DNA from: Micromonospora sp. H61
GTDB lineage: Bacteria > Actinomycetota > Actinomycetes > Mycobacteriales > Micromonosporaceae
Reading direction: 5' to 3'
Length of the DNA: 64,000 bases
NCBI RefSeq assembly: GCF_018070325.1
Contig: NZ_JAGPXY010000015.1
Span: 1-64,000 of the forward strand
Shown: positions 42,773 through 52,299 of the stretch, piece by piece
Layout: each line of letters opens with the position of its first letter
Position numbering within the stretch: the first letter of the stretch is position 1
Translations under genes and position numbers: made by a program
Notes under the pieces: generated by a model
What the model was told of the DNA's origin: nothing
Database searches by the model: none
The model's input: the letters and a program-made list of their open reading frames with translations, nothing else

Positions 42773-43768
42773 GTGTCGGGTGACCGTCCCAGCCCGCTCG
42801 TCATCGAGCGCATCCTGCGGGATCGCGAGAGCATCTGGCAGCAGATCGTGGCCGAGCGTGACCTCAACGCCCTCACCGGGCGGATGTTGACCAGCTCCGC
42901 CATCGCGTTGGCCTGCTACGGGGCGGTGCTGGGCTTCTTCCACAGCCCGCTGATGGCGCTGACCTCGGCGCTGAAGCTGCCGCTGCTGTTCCTGGTCACC
43001 CTGGTCATCTGCCTGCCCACGCTCTACCTGTTCAACCTGGTGTTCGGCGCTCGACTCTCGGTGCGGCAGTCGTTGGCGCTGGTGATGGTGGCGATCACTG
43101 TCACCTCGATGCTCGCGGTGGCGTTCGCGCCGATCAGCCTCTTCTTCCTGATCACCGCCAACGACTACGGGTTCTTCAAGCTGCTCAACGTGTCGATCCT
43201 GACCCTGTCGGCGCTGGTCGGGTTGCGCTTCCTGACCAGCGGGATGCAGGTGCTCAACGACCATGGCCTGCTCGCGCCCGAGGCTGCCAACGCCACTGTC
43301 GACGAGCGGGCCGGCGCACCGGCGCCGGTCCAGGCCGTGCCGGCCGCGGTGCCTGCCGGGCCGACGCCGGTTGCCGCGCCGGTCGCCGGCCAGAGCGCCG
43401 AGCCGGTCGCCGTGCCGGCCGGGGCCGCCGTGGCCGAGTCGACCGCGAACGGTGCCGTGGCCACCGCGACGGCCCCGGCCCAGGTTCCGGCGCAGTGGGC
43501 CGGGCAGCCGGCCGGTGCCTCGTTGCCGCCCGGCTACGTGGCGCAACGCCCGTGGGACGGCCGTACGGCCCGACGCGGGGAGCCGACGCAGCGGCCGGCC
43601 AGCATGACCCTGCTCTACATCTGGATCCTGCTCTTCGGTTTTGTCGGCACCCAGCTGGCTTGGACGTTGCGGCCGTTCTTTGGCGACCCGGGGCAGGATT
43701 TCTCGTTCTTCCGCAGCATCGACGGCAACTTCTATGCGGAGATCCTGCGCATCATCGGCAACCTCTGA
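42773..43768 (+). CDS. Membrane protein with Ala/Pro-rich linker, hypothetical
   Basis: 331 residues. Three to four membrane helices lie at about residues 45-65, 70-90, 100-125 and 135-155 (KLPLLFLVTLVICLPTLYLF; LVMVAITVTSMLAVAFAPIS); one more is near 281-300 (MTLLYIWILLFGFVGTQLAW). Between them a 90-residue Ala/Pro/Val-rich low-complexity linker is probably extended. Relatives are named 'actin-binding WH2' proteins in some databases by recall; nothing here supports actin binding. RBS AGGGG before GTG 42773. Confidence 0.72.
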   Translation: MSGDRPSPLVIERILRDRESIWQQIVAERDLNALTGRMLTSSAIALACYGAVLGFFHSPLMALTSALKLPLLFLVTLVICLPTLYLFNLVFGARLSVRQSLALVMVAITVTSMLAVAFAPISLFFLITANDYGFFKLLNVSILTLSALVGLRFLTSGMQVLNDHGLLAPEAANATVDERAGAPAPVQAVPAAVPAGPTPVAAPVAGQSAEPVAVPAGAAVAESTANGAVATATAPAQVPAQWAGQPAGASLPPGYVAQRPWDGRTARRGEPTQRPASMTLLYIWILLFGFVGTQLAWTLRPFFGDPGQDFSFFRSIDGNFYAEILRIIGNL

Positions 43769-43817
43769 CCGTGCCCTGACGGCGAATTCGCTGGTTGCCG
43801 GCCTGGTTACCGGTTAG

Positions 43818-43823
43818 TAACGT
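43818..43823 (+). promoter_or_regulatory. -10 element, leaderless promoter
   Basis: TAACGT ends six bases before ATG 43830, with no Shine-Dalgarno. Confidence 0.5.
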
Positions 43824-43829
43824 CAGGCC

Positions 43830-44294
43830 ATGACTATCGACTCCCGCCAGGTGGCGGCCGGCATGCTGGAAGCGGTGCCGTTCGCTCGTACGCTCGGTAT
43901 CGAGTTCGTCGAGGTGGCACCCGAGGCGGAGGGCGGCGTACGGGCAGTCGTCCGGCTGCCCGACTCGCCGGCCACCCACAACCACATCGGGGGCCCGCAC
44001 GCCGGCGCCATGTTCACCCTCGGCGAGACGGCCTCCGGCGCAGTCGTGCTGGCCGCCTTCGGGCAGCTGCTCGACCGGGCTGTGCCGTTGGCCGTCCGGG
44101 CTGAGATCGCCTACCGGAAACTCGCCATGGGTCCGGTGCTGGCCACCGCGCGACTCGGCCGGCCGGCCGCCGAGGTGGCCGAGGAACTGGCCGCCGGTCG
44201 ACGCCCGGAATTCCCCGTCGCGGTCCAGATCGCCACCGAGGACGGCAAGCCGACCTCGGAGATGACGGTGATCTGGACGCTGCGACCGAACTGA
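43830..44294 (+). CDS. Hotdog-fold thioesterase (DUF4442 type)
   Basis: 154 residues: VPFARTLGIEFVEVAPEAEG, then THNHIGGPHAGAMFTLGETA, which is the hotdog helix with a conserved His/Gly/Ala patch used for thioester binding, and RAEIAYRKLAMGPVLATARL. The pattern fits PaaI/YiiD-like or DUF4442 thioesterases acting on acyl-CoA. Substrate unknown. It sits alone between the membrane protein and the HAD/GH65 pair, each apparently with its own leaderless promoter. Confidence 0.82.
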   Translation: MTIDSRQVAAGMLEAVPFARTLGIEFVEVAPEAEGGVRAVVRLPDSPATHNHIGGPHAGAMFTLGETASGAVVLAAFGQLLDRAVPLAVRAEIAYRKLAMGPVLATARLGRPAAEVAEELAAGRRPEFPVAVQIATEDGKPTSEMTVIWTLRPN

Positions 44295-44341
44295 AACGCC
44301 CCAGGGCGGCCGAAACGGGTTTGCCGGCCCAGCAGGGTGGA

Positions 44342-44347
44342 TAGATT
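44342..44347 (+). promoter_or_regulatory. -10 element, leaderless promoter
   Basis: TAGATT ends six bases before GTG 44354 of the HAD/GH65 operon, with no Shine-Dalgarno. Confidence 0.5.
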
Positions 44348-44353
44348 CGTACC

Positions 44354-45157
44354 GTGCTGGGCCTACCTGCTCACGTGACCGCCTGTCTCTTCGATCTGGA
44401 CGGTGTGCTGACGCAGACCGCCCGCGTACACAACGCCGCCTGGACGCAGACGTTCGATGAATTTCTCCGCCAGCGCGCCACGGCCTCCGGCGAACCGTTC
44501 CAACCGTTCGACCCGGGCCCGGACTACAACCGCTATGTCGACGGCCGCCCCCGGGCCGACGGTGTCCGGTCGTTCCTCGCCTCCCGCGGCATCGTGCTTC
44601 CCGAGGGCAGCCCGGACGACCCGCCGGAGGCGGAGACCGTCAACGGCCTGGGCAACCGCAAGAACGTCCTGCTGCTGCACCGTCTGCGTACCGCCGGCGT
44701 CGAGGTCTACCCGGGCTCGGTGCGGTATCTGAAGGCGGCGACCGCCGCCGGGCTCCGCCGAGCCGTGGTCACCGCCAGCGCGAACGGGGGTGAGGTGATC
44801 GCCGTCGCCGGGTTCGAGCCGCTGCTGGAGGCTCGGGTGGACGGGCTGGTCGCCCGTGCGCAGGGGCTGCGCGGCAAACCACACCCCGACACGTTCCTCG
44901 CCGGGGCCAGAGTGCTCGGCGTCGACCCGACACAGGCTGCCGTCTTCGAGGACGCGCTCTCCGGGGTGGCGGCCGGCCGCGCCGGCGGCTTCGGCTACGT
45001 GGTCGGCGTCGACCGCGTCGGGCAGGCCGACGAGTTGCTCGCCCACGGCGCCGACATCGTGGTGACGGACCTCGCCGACCTTCTCGACCGCGCGGACCCG
45101 CCGGTGCCGCACCGCACCGCGACCGACCCGCTCGCTGCCGAACGAGGCTCCGGATGA
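44354..45157 (+). CDS. Beta-phosphoglucomutase family HAD protein
   Basis: A 267-residue HAD enzyme. Motif I is [20 protein letters not shown] (nucleophile Asp14 and Asp16). The cap domain carries the long helical region of beta-PGM-like proteins ([20 protein letters not shown]). Motif II is VVTASANGG, and the C-terminal motifs are [17 protein letters not shown] (Lys) and [17 protein letters not shown] (Asp). It converts beta-glucose 1-phosphate to glucose 6-phosphate if it follows the family. The overlap with the GH65 gene is four bases, so the phosphorylase product is handed directly to it. Confidence 0.92.
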   Translation: MLGLPAHVTACLFDLDGVLTQTARVHNAAWTQTFDEFLRQRATASGEPFQPFDPGPDYNRYVDGRPRADGVRSFLASRGIVLPEGSPDDPPEAETVNGLGNRKNVLLLHRLRTAGVEVYPGSVRYLKAATAAGLRRAVVTASANGGEVIAVAGFEPLLEARVDGLVARAQGLRGKPHPDTFLAGARVLGVDPTQAAVFEDALSGVAAGRAGGFGYVVGVDRVGQADELLAHGADIVVTDLADLLDRADPPVPHRTATDPLAAERGSG

Positions 45158-47526
45158 TTCGGGAGCGCGCCTATCCGGTAGAGCCGTGGCACGTCCGGGA
45201 GACCCGGCTGGACATGGACGTGCTGGCCCAGTCGGAGTCGGTCTTCGCGCTCTCCAACGGGCACGTCGGCCTGCGGGGCAACCTCGACGAGGGCGAACCG
45301 CACGGCCTGCCCGGCACCTACCTCAACTCGTTCTACGAACTGCGTCCGTTGCCGTACGCGGAGGCGGGCTACGGCTTCCCCGAGTCCGGGCAGACCATCG
45401 TCAACGTCACCAACGGCAAACTGATCCGGCTGCTGGTCGACGACGAACCGCTCGACGTGCGTTACGGCGAGCTGATCGCCCACGAGCGGATCCTCGACCT
45501 GCGGGCCGGCACGCTGCACCGGGAGCTGCACTGGCGCTCGCCCGCCGGTCGGGAGGTAAAGGTCCGCAGCACCCGTCTCGTCTCGTTCACCCAGCGGTCC
45601 GTGGCCGCCATCAGCTACGAGGTGGAGGCCGTCGACGGCCCGCTGCGGCTGATCGTGCAGTCCGAGTTGGTGGCGAACGAGTCACTGCCCGCGCAGAGCA
45701 AGGACCCCCGGGTCGCGGCGGTGCTGGAGTCGCCGCTCCAGGCCGAGGAGGAGCTGACCACCCCCGACGGCGGCCAGTTGATCCACCGCACCAAGGTCTC
45801 CGGTCTGCGGGTCGCCGCAGCCATGGAGCACGAGGTGCACGGCCCGGACCACACCACGATCGAGTCCGAGGGATACCAGGACTGGGTACGTACCACCATC
45901 GCCTGCGTACTCCAGCCCGGCGAGAAGCTGCGGGTGATCAAGTACCTGACGTACAGCTGGTCGAGTCGCCGGTCCCTGCCGGCGCTGCGCGACCAGGTCG
46001 GCGCGGCACTGGCCGGTGCCCGGCTCGACGGATGGGACGGGCTGCACCGGGAGCAGCGCAACTACCTCGACGCCTTCTGGGACGCCTCCGACGTGCTGGT
46101 CGAGGGCGACCCGGAGGTGCAGCAGGCGGTCCGGTTCGGGCTCTTCCACGTGTTGCAGGCCGGCGCGCGGGCCGAGCAGCGGCCGATCTCGGCGAAAGGG
46201 CTGACCGGCCCCGGTTACGACGGTCACGCCTTCTGGGACACCGAGATGTTCGTCCTGCCGGTGCTCACGTACACCCAGCCGAGCGCGGTGCGCAGCGCGT
46301 TGCAGTGGCGACACAGCACGCTGGACTCGGCGCGGGAACGCGCCGAGACGCTCAGCCTCCGGGGCGCCGCCTTCCCCTGGCGGACCATCGAAGGCCCGGA
46401 ATCATCCGGTTACTGGCCGGCCGGGACGGCAGCCTTCCACATCGCCGCCGACATCGCCGACGCCGTGCGCCGCTACGTGATGGTCACCGGGGACACCCAG
46501 TTGGAACGGGAGATCGGGCTGGAGCTGCTGGTGGAGACCGCCCGGCTGTGGCGCTCGATCGGCCACCACGACCGGCACGGGCAGTTCCACATCGATGGTG
46601 TCACCGGCCCGGACGAGTACACCGCAGTGAAGAACGACAACGTCTACACCAACCTGATGGCGCAGCGGAACCTGCTCGCCGCCGCCGACGTGGTCATGCG
46701 CTACCGGGACGAGGCGTTCCACCTCGGCGTCACCGACGAGGAGGCCGCGAGCTGGCGGGACGCCGCCGCCTCCATGCACATCCCGTACGACGAGGAGCTC
46801 GAGGTCCACCAGCAGGTGGAGGACTTCACCCGGCTCCAGGAATGGGACTTCACGCACACACCGGCGGAAAAGTACCCGTTGCTGCTGCACTACCCGTACT
46901 TCGAGCTGTACCGCAAGCAGGTGGTGAAACAGGCCGACCTCGTCCTCGCCATGCACTGGCGGGGGGACGCCTTCACCCCAGAGGAGAAGGTACGCAACTT
47001 CCTCTACTACGAGCGCCGCACCGTCCGTGACTCGTCATTGTCGGCGTGCACCCAGTCCGTGCTCGCCGCCGAGGTGGGCCACCCCGAACTCGCGCACACC
47101 TACCTGCGTGAGGCCGCGCTGATGGACTTGCACGACCTCAACGAGAACACCCGCGACGGCGTACACATGGCGTCGTTGGCCGGCGCGTGGCTCGCACTGG
47201 TCGGCGGGTTCGGCGGTCTACGGGACCACGACGGCCAGCTGTCCTTCGCCCCCCGGCTCTCCAGCCGACTCAGCCGGTTGGAGTTCTCACTCCAGTGGCG
47301 GGGGTTGGCGCTGCGGGTGGATGTCCGGCCGCACCAGACGACGTACTCGCTGCGCCACGGCGGTCCGGACGACGCGGTGGAGTTGCGCCACCACGACCAG
47401 ATGCTGCGGGTGACCTGCGACGAGCCGGTGACGGTGCCGGTGCCGCCGGCCGAACCGTCCGGCCCGCCGCCCGAGCAGCCACCGGGCCGGTCTCCGCTGC
47501 TGCGGTTGCCCGAACGCGAACAGTGA
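45154..47526 (+). CDS. Glycoside hydrolase family 65 phosphorylase
   Basis: A 790-residue GH65 enzyme: N-terminal beta-sandwich (about 1-300), (alpha/alpha)6 barrel with [20 protein letters not shown] and the catalytic Glu488 in [20 protein letters not shown], and a C-terminal beta domain. GH65 enzymes are inverting disaccharide phosphorylases releasing beta-glucose 1-phosphate, most often from maltose, trehalose or kojibiose; the exact disaccharide is not decided by these motifs. Coupling with the beta-phosphoglucomutase gene fits that reaction. A C-terminal Pro-rich tail is unusual for the family. A strong hairpin follows at 47533. Confidence 0.95.
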   Translation: MIRERAYPVEPWHVRETRLDMDVLAQSESVFALSNGHVGLRGNLDEGEPHGLPGTYLNSFYELRPLPYAEAGYGFPESGQTIVNVTNGKLIRLLVDDEPLDVRYGELIAHERILDLRAGTLHRELHWRSPAGREVKVRSTRLVSFTQRSVAAISYEVEAVDGPLRLIVQSELVANESLPAQSKDPRVAAVLESPLQAEEELTTPDGGQLIHRTKVSGLRVAAAMEHEVHGPDHTTIESEGYQDWVRTTIACVLQPGEKLRVIKYLTYSWSSRRSLPALRDQVGAALAGARLDGWDGLHREQRNYLDAFWDASDVLVEGDPEVQQAVRFGLFHVLQAGARAEQRPISAKGLTGPGYDGHAFWDTEMFVLPVLTYTQPSAVRSALQWRHSTLDSARERAETLSLRGAAFPWRTIEGPESSGYWPAGTAAFHIAADIADAVRRYVMVTGDTQLEREIGLELLVETARLWRSIGHHDRHGQFHIDGVTGPDEYTAVKNDNVYTNLMAQRNLLAAADVVMRYRDEAFHLGVTDEEAASWRDAAASMHIPYDEELEVHQQVEDFTRLQEWDFTHTPAEKYPLLLHYPYFELYRKQVVKQADLVLAMHWRGDAFTPEEKVRNFLYYERRTVRDSSLSACTQSVLAAEVGHPELAHTYLREAALMDLHDLNENTRDGVHMASLAGAWLALVGGFGGLRDHDGQLSFAPRLSSRLSRLEFSLQWRGLALRVDVRPHQTTYSLRHGGPDDAVELRHHDQMLRVTCDEPVTVPVPPAEPSGPPPEQPPGRSPLLRLPEREQ

Positions 47527-47532
47527 CGGGCG

Positions 47533-47562
47533 GGGCGGGGCGGGAAGACTCCCGCCCCGCCC
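47533..47562 (+). terminator. 13-bp G/C hairpin after the GH65 operon
   Basis: GGGCGGGGCGGGA (47533-47545) pairs with TCCCGCCCCGCCC (47550-47562) around AGAC. It starts seven bases after the GH65 stop. Confidence 0.75.
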
Positions 47563-47576
47563 GCCCGCGCTGTTGC

Positions 47577-47620
47577 TCAGACCGGCTCGCCGGCCAAGGT
47601 TGTTCAGACCGGCTCGCCGG
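47577..47620. repeat. 17-base direct repeat at the 3' end of a small gene
   Basis: TCAGACCGGCTCGCCGG occurs at 47577-47593 and 47604-47620. The second copy contains the stop codon of the small minus-strand gene; the first lies just outside it, as though the gene's last codons were duplicated. Confidence 0.75.
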
Positions 47621-47798
47621 TCGACGGACGCCCGATGGCGTCCCGGGGCGCCGCCGCCTTCGGGTCGTCGGGCAGCCGGGCCGAAGCGGCCTGGTCTCCG
47701 AAATCCTGGTCCCCGACGTCCTGGTTACGCTCGGCGTCCTGTTCACGCTGGGTTCGCTCGGTCAGCTGCTGCTGCCGGGAAATCTGCTGCTTGGCCAT
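47604..47798 (-). CDS. Small hydrophilic hypothetical protein
   Basis: 64 residues, MAKQQISRQQQLTERTQREQ, then DAERNQDVGDQDFGDQ and a disordered, charged C-terminus ending TGEPV. GAGG lies six bases before ATG 47798. The Gln/Arg/Asp-rich, aromatic-poor composition suggests an unstructured protein. No family is recognised. A frame extending to 47882 adds nothing credible. It is convergent with GH65. Confidence 0.6.
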   Translation of the reverse strand: MAKQQISRQQQLTERTQREQDAERNQDVGDQDFGDQAASARLPDDPKAAAPRDAIGRPSTGEPV

Positions 47799-47989
47799 GG
47801 CGATCCTCGCGATCCGTCGGGGCGCGGCTGCGCCGACACGGTCTGCGGTCGCTCGTCGCGTACCCGACGCCCCAGCGGGCAAACGCGGCCCGGCGGCGGG
47901 CCCACGGCCCGGGGTGACGTCGTCGCGGCGGGCGTGCCCGGCGGCGGGCGGGGTACCCGGACCACCGGCGAGTACGCGGAGGTGGGGGC

Positions 47990-48640
47990 ATGGACGAGCA
48001 GCGCAGCGTGACCATTCCGATCGGGGACGCTCAACTCTCCGCCGACCTGACGCTGCCCGCCCAGCCGGTCGGCGTGGTGCTGTTCGCGCACGGCAGCGGC
48101 AGTTCCCGGCACAGCCCGCGCAACGTGGCGGTGGCCCGGACGCTGAACGGCCGTGGGCTCGGCACGGTCCTGGCGGACCTGCTCACCCCGGCCGAGGACG
48201 AGGTGGACGCGCGAACAGCCGAACTGCGCTTCGACATCGGGCTGCTGGCCAGCCGACTGGCCGGGATCGTCGACTGGCTGGCCGTCGAGCGTCCCGCCGG
48301 CGATGTGCCGATCGGTCTTTTCGGGGCCAGCACGGGTGCTGCCGCTGCTCTGGTCGCGGCGTCGTCCCGCGCCGATCGGGTGGCCGCCGTGGTCAGCCGG
48401 GGTGGTCGGCCGGACCTGGCCGGGAACGCGCTGGCCCAGGTGCGTACCCCGACGTTGCTCCTGGTCGGCGGGCTCGACGAAGAGGTGATCACGCTCAACG
48501 AGCGGGCGCTGGCCGAGTTGGGGGAGGTCGGCGAGCTGCGGGTGATCCCCGGCGCCACCCATCTCTTCGAGGAGCCCGGCACCCTTGAGCAGGTCGCCGA
48601 TCAGGCTGGCACCTGGTTCACCACGCACCTCGGTCGGTGA
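47990..48640 (+). CDS. Alpha/beta hydrolase, dienelactone hydrolase-like
   Basis: A 216-residue alpha/beta hydrolase: VVLFAHGSGSSRHSPRN (oxyanion region), nucleophile elbow GLFGASTGAAAALVAASSRA, then VRTPTLLLVGGLDEEVITLN with the catalytic Asp, and GATHLFEEPGTLEQV with His. The compact form and GSGSSRHSPRN motif place it with DUF1100/dienelactone hydrolase-like esterases rather than lipases. Substrate unknown. ATG with AGGTGGGGGC upstream. Its stop abuts the stop of the AI-2E transporter gene with no gap. Confidence 0.85.
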   Translation: MDEQRSVTIPIGDAQLSADLTLPAQPVGVVLFAHGSGSSRHSPRNVAVARTLNGRGLGTVLADLLTPAEDEVDARTAELRFDIGLLASRLAGIVDWLAVERPAGDVPIGLFGASTGAAAALVAASSRADRVAAVVSRGGRPDLAGNALAQVRTPTLLLVGGLDEEVITLNERALAELGEVGELRVIPGATHLFEEPGTLEQVADQAGTWFTTHLGR

Positions 48641-49741
48641 TCAGTCCGAGGGCAGGAGAGCCGAGGTCGAGCGGCGTTGTTGGACGGTGTCGATGACGCG
48701 CCAGAGGACCGCGGTGATCGGGACGCTGACGAAGGCGCCAGCGATGCCCGCGATCAACGTGCCCGCGGTGACCGCCACCAGGATCACCGCCGGATGCAGT
48801 CGGACCTGCCGCTTCATGACCAGCGGCTCCAACAGGTTGCCCTCGATCTGCTGCACGGCGATCACCGCCGCGAGGGTGAGCAGCGCGGTGGTGGGACCGT
48901 TCGCGGCCAGCGCCACCAGCACCGCCACCGCACCGGCCACCGTCGCCCCGATGATCGGCACGAACCCGCCGAGGAACGTGATCAACGCCAGCGGCAGGGC
49001 GAGTGGCACCCGCAGCACCACGAGAGCAAGCCCGATGCCCAGCGCGTCGATCGCGGCGATGAGCATGGTGCCCCGGCTGTACGCACCCAACGTCTGCCAA
49101 CCGGCCCGGCCGGCCTCGGCCAGCACGGGTTGGTTCGGGCCGGACACCCGGGACAGCACCCAGTGCCACATGGACCGGCCGTCCTTGAGCAGGAAGAAGA
49201 GCAGCACCAGAGCCAGCAGCGCGGAGCCGAAGACCTCGGTGGCGGTCCGGGCGCCGGCCACCGGGTCCGGTGAGGTGCCACTGAGCCCCTCCCGGGCCTG
49301 GTCGACCAGCCGGTCCAGCTGTGCCTCGCTGACCGGCAGGGTGGACGTCACGAAGTCCCGGCTGCGTTCGACCCCCTGCGTCAACTCCTGGCTGAGCTGA
49401 TCGAACTGGCTGGCGGTCAGGTTCCACACCAGGGCGCCGACGCCGACCAGGATGCCGAGCAGCAGCAGTACCGTGCAGAGCGCTGCCAGCGCCGCCGGCA
49501 GGCGCAACCGGCGCAGCAGCAGCAGGACCGGATCGAGCAGCGCGGTGAGGAAGATGGTGGCGGCCAGCGCGATGGCCAGCGGCGCCAACAGCACGGCGAT
49601 CCGGCCGAGCAGGTAGAGCCCCGCGGCGATCACCACCAGGCAGGCGCTCCACAACACAGCGGTCCGGACCAGCCACGGCAGCGCCGCCCAGGTCTGGCGC
49701 GGCCCGGGGCCGCCTGTCGGTCCGGGTTCCTCTGCGGGCAT
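48641..49741 (-). CDS. AI-2E family transporter
   Basis: A 366-residue membrane protein of the YdiK/TqsA superfamily: about eight helices with the conserved LRRLRLPAALAALCTVLLLL start, a soluble amphipathic region (LTASQFDQLSQELTQGVERS) between helices 3 and 4, and the C-terminal ITFLGGFVPIIGATVAGAVA, then VQQIEGNLLEPLVMKRQVRL, which is the family fingerprint. Members act in AI-2 export or sodium/proton and ion exchange; the substrate here is unassigned. Confidence 0.9.
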   Translation of the reverse strand: MPAEEPGPTGGPGPRQTWAALPWLVRTAVLWSACLVVIAAGLYLLGRIAVLLAPLAIALAATIFLTALLDPVLLLLRRLRLPAALAALCTVLLLLGILVGVGALVWNLTASQFDQLSQELTQGVERSRDFVTSTLPVSEAQLDRLVDQAREGLSGTSPDPVAGARTATEVFGSALLALVLLFFLLKDGRSMWHWVLSRVSGPNQPVLAEAGRAGWQTLGAYSRGTMLIAAIDALGIGLALVVLRVPLALPLALITFLGGFVPIIGATVAGAVAVLVALAANGPTTALLTLAAVIAVQQIEGNLLEPLVMKRQVRLHPAVILVAVTAGTLIAGIAGAFVSVPITAVLWRVIDTVQQRRSTSALLPSD

Positions 49742-49942
49742 GTCGGTCCTCCTCGATGTCGACGAGGTCGGTACCCGGTCAGTCGTGCCCCGACACCCGA
49801 ATCGCTGGCCGTCGCCCGCGCGGATCGTATGTCGGCCGGAGTGACGTGGGTGGGTGTTCGCGAATCACGTCCGGAGCGGCGGCGTTTGCGTGGTCCGGCC
49901 GAGGGAACGCGAAGGGGACGGACCGGACTGAGGAGGAACGCC

Positions 49943-50125
49943 GTGGGTGACTTCATGGACAAGGCCAAGGACTTCACGGACAAGCATGACAAGCAGGTCG
50001 ACCAGGGTGCGGAGAAGGCCGGCGACATGGCCGACAAGCGCACCGGCGGCAAGTACGGCGATCAGATCGACAAGGGCGTGGACCAGGCCCAGGCGCGCAC
50101 CGGTGAGGGCGACCAGGTCCGCTGA
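49943..50125 (+). CDS. Rv0909/MT0933-type antitoxin family protein
   Basis: 60 residues: VGDFMDKAKDFTDKHDKQVD, then QGAEKAGDMADKRTGGKYGD. The repeated KAKD/DK/AEKAGD heptad-like pattern is the MT0933/Rv0909 antitoxin family, small Lys/Asp-rich helical proteins. No toxin-like gene is adjacent, so it may be an orphan or have a stress-related function instead. AGGAGGAA lies five bases before GTG 49943. Confidence 0.78.
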   Translation: MGDFMDKAKDFTDKHDKQVDQGAEKAGDMADKRTGGKYGDQIDKGVDQAQARTGEGDQVR

Positions 50126-50195
50126 CCCGCCGCGCTCCTCCCGGGCCGCCGAGCCGTCGGCGACCCGGGAGTGCCGGGTCCGGGTGACGCGGGGG

Positions 50196-50801
50196 TCAGC
50201 GCTGTTGCTTGTCGCGTAGCTCGTCCATCGACGTGAGCCGGCCGCTCAACGCGTCGCGCAACCGGTCGACCAGACCGAGGCCGGGGGCGAGCAGCTTGTT
50301 CGCCGGCGGGCGCTCCGGGCTCCCGGGATGTGGCCGGGTCGGCCCGATCTCCTTGATCGCCGTCACCCGGGCAGCGATCTCGACCAGCTCCTCGCGGGCC
50401 GTCGCGGCGCGCAGCCGGGGAAAGAGCTCCTTCTCCTCGTCCGCCACGTGGAGTCGGACGGTGCTGGTCAGTTGGGCGAGCAGCTCGTCGAAGCGGGGGT
50501 CGGACGGGTCGACGGACTCCAACTCCTTCATGGTCCGCTCGGCGTCAGCGTGCTCCGCGATCTCCCGGTCGGCGATCTCGTTGCCGTCGGGCAGCACCTT
50601 CCGGGCGACCGGATACACGTACGCCTCCTCGGCCGCCGAGTGGCGGACGAGTTCGGCGATCACCACGTCGGCGAGGCGCCGGCGGTGCTCGGGGGTGCCC
50701 TGTCGGGTCCCCAACTCGACGAGCACCGCCTCGATCTCACGATGATCGGAGACCAGGACGTCGACGGCATCGTGGTCGTCGGTGGTCGATGGATTGGTCA
50801 T
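50196..50801 (-). CDS. Hemerythrin domain protein
   Basis: A 201-residue protein. Residues 10-150 form a hemerythrin HHE four-helix bundle with di-iron ligands visible in VSDHREIEAVLVELG (His), LVRHSAAEEAYVYPVARKVL (His and Glu), REIAEHADAERTM (His) and TVRLHVADEEKELFPRLRAA (His, Glu). A Pro-rich tail follows. Such proteins bind O2, NO or sense oxidative state. It is divergent from the FUSC-type transporter gene. Confidence 0.9.
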   Translation of the reverse strand: MTNPSTTDDHDAVDVLVSDHREIEAVLVELGTRQGTPEHRRRLADVVIAELVRHSAAEEAYVYPVARKVLPDGNEIADREIAEHADAERTMKELESVDPSDPRFDELLAQLTSTVRLHVADEEKELFPRLRAATAREELVEIAARVTAIKEIGPTRPHPGSPERPPANKLLAPGLGLVDRLRDALSGRLTSMDELRDKQQR

Positions 50802-50972
50802 GTCACGGCCCCTTACCGGTTGCGGATCGGTGGGAGGTGTGTGGCTCTGGTACCCCCACGGGGCTGCGCCAACCTACGGTTGACGATGCGTCCGACGGTG
50901 TCGATGGTGCTCGCGGTGGCGGTGGTGCCCGGCCGCCGCGATTGCCCTGCCGCCGCCGGGGTAACCGCCTCC

Positions 50973-52289
50973 ATGGCCGACGACCGCCCAACCGCCGACC
51001 GCGATCAGTCGCGGTTCGACGAGACCGCCGAGCGGACGGTCCGGCGGGTGCGGCACCGTGGTGGGCAGGCCGGCCGGGTCCGGGCCCGGCAGTGGGAGGT
51101 CACCCTGGTGATCTCCATCCAGGCCGGGCTGGCCGCGGCCATCGCCGCCCTGCTCGCCAAGAACCTGCTCGGCCCCGGATCGCACGTCTTCGCTCCCGCC
51201 GCCGCCGTCGGTACGATCGCCACCGCCATCGGGCAGCGGGCCCGCCGGACCTTCGAGCTGTTGGGCGGCGTGGCCCTGGGCATCGTCATCGGGGACACGC
51301 TGCGATTCCTGCTCGGCTCGGGCCCGTGGCAGACGGGCGTGGTGGTCGCGCTGGCCATCGCCGCCGCGTTGCTGGTGGCGGGGAAGGGCGGTCCGCTTGT
51401 CGGTCAGGCCGGCGGTACCGCCGTGCTGATCGCCACGCTGGCCCCAATGGAGCATGGCCTGGAGGTGCCCCGGATCTTCGACGCGCTCGTCGGTGGGGCG
51501 GTCGGCCTGGTGGTGGTCGCGCTCCTGTTGCCGATCAACCCGATGCGGGTGCTGGACCGCGCCGCGGCACCGATCTTCACGATCCTCTGTGAGCAGCTCG
51601 CCGAGCTGGCGCGGGCGCTGCGCGAGCGTGACGGCGCCGGGACCCTGGGCGTCCTGGAGCGGCTCCGCGGCACCGACGACGACCTGGGCCGGTTGCACGA
51701 TGCGCTCAGCGGCGCCGAGGAGGTGGTGACGATCGCCCCGGTGCGCTGGCACCGTCGGCAGCAGTACCACCGTTACGCCCGCAGCGCGGGTCACCTGGAG
51801 CGGCTGCTGCTGGACACCCGCGCCATGGCCCGCTGGTCGACCACCGCGTTGCAGTACGACGAGCCGATTCCGCCGGAGCTGCCGGATGCGATGGCCCGGT
51901 TGGGTCAGGCGGTGGCGGAGATGCGGGTGGAGTGCAGGGTCGGTGACGACCCCCGACGCACCCGCCAGTTGATCGAGGAGTGCGCAGAGTTGGCCGGGCG
52001 GGCCTCCGCGACCGGCGTCAAGCCGTTCGGCGAATCCCTCGTCACCGGACTGCGTACCGCGGCCAGCGACCTGCTCCGGGCCGCCGGTTCCGAACCCGAG
52101 GACGCCAACCGCATCGTGCGCCGGGCGGCCGGAGCCGGCGAGGCGGAGATCCACCCGCCGCTCCGCCGACAACTGCACCGGGCCCGACCGACGCGGGCCG
52201 CCCGAGCCCGTCGACGCGCGCACCTCGCCGCCCGGGCCCGTGACGACGGACGGGCCGGCCTCCCCGCACGGGAGAGGCCGGCCCGGTGA
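50973..52289 (+). CDS. FUSC-family aromatic acid exporter-type protein
   Basis: 438 residues from ATG 50973. After a charged N-terminus (RTVRRVRHRGGQAGRVRARQ) come six membrane helices: VTLVISIQAGLAAAIAALLA, SHVFAPAAAVGTIATAIGQR, and TGVVVALAIAAALLVAGKGG, then PMEHGLEVPRIFDALVGGAV and GLVVVALLLPINPMRVLDRA. A long cytosolic helical domain follows. This is half of the FUSC/ArAE (AaeB-like) layout used for aromatic acid efflux. An in-frame ATG 50886 preceded by TACGGT at 50875-50880 is an alternative, but its extra residues look unconserved. C-terminal Arg-rich tail. Confidence 0.82.
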   Translation: MADDRPTADRDQSRFDETAERTVRRVRHRGGQAGRVRARQWEVTLVISIQAGLAAAIAALLAKNLLGPGSHVFAPAAAVGTIATAIGQRARRTFELLGGVALGIVIGDTLRFLLGSGPWQTGVVVALAIAAALLVAGKGGPLVGQAGGTAVLIATLAPMEHGLEVPRIFDALVGGAVGLVVVALLLPINPMRVLDRAAAPIFTILCEQLAELARALRERDGAGTLGVLERLRGTDDDLGRLHDALSGAEEVVTIAPVRWHRRQQYHRYARSAGHLERLLLDTRAMARWSTTALQYDEPIPPELPDAMARLGQAVAEMRVECRVGDDPRRTRQLIEECAELAGRASATGVKPFGESLVTGLRTAASDLLRAAGSEPEDANRIVRRAAGAGEAEIHPPLRRQLHRARPTRAARARRRAHLAARARDDGRAGLPARERPAR

Positions 52290-52299
52290 ACCGTCATGC

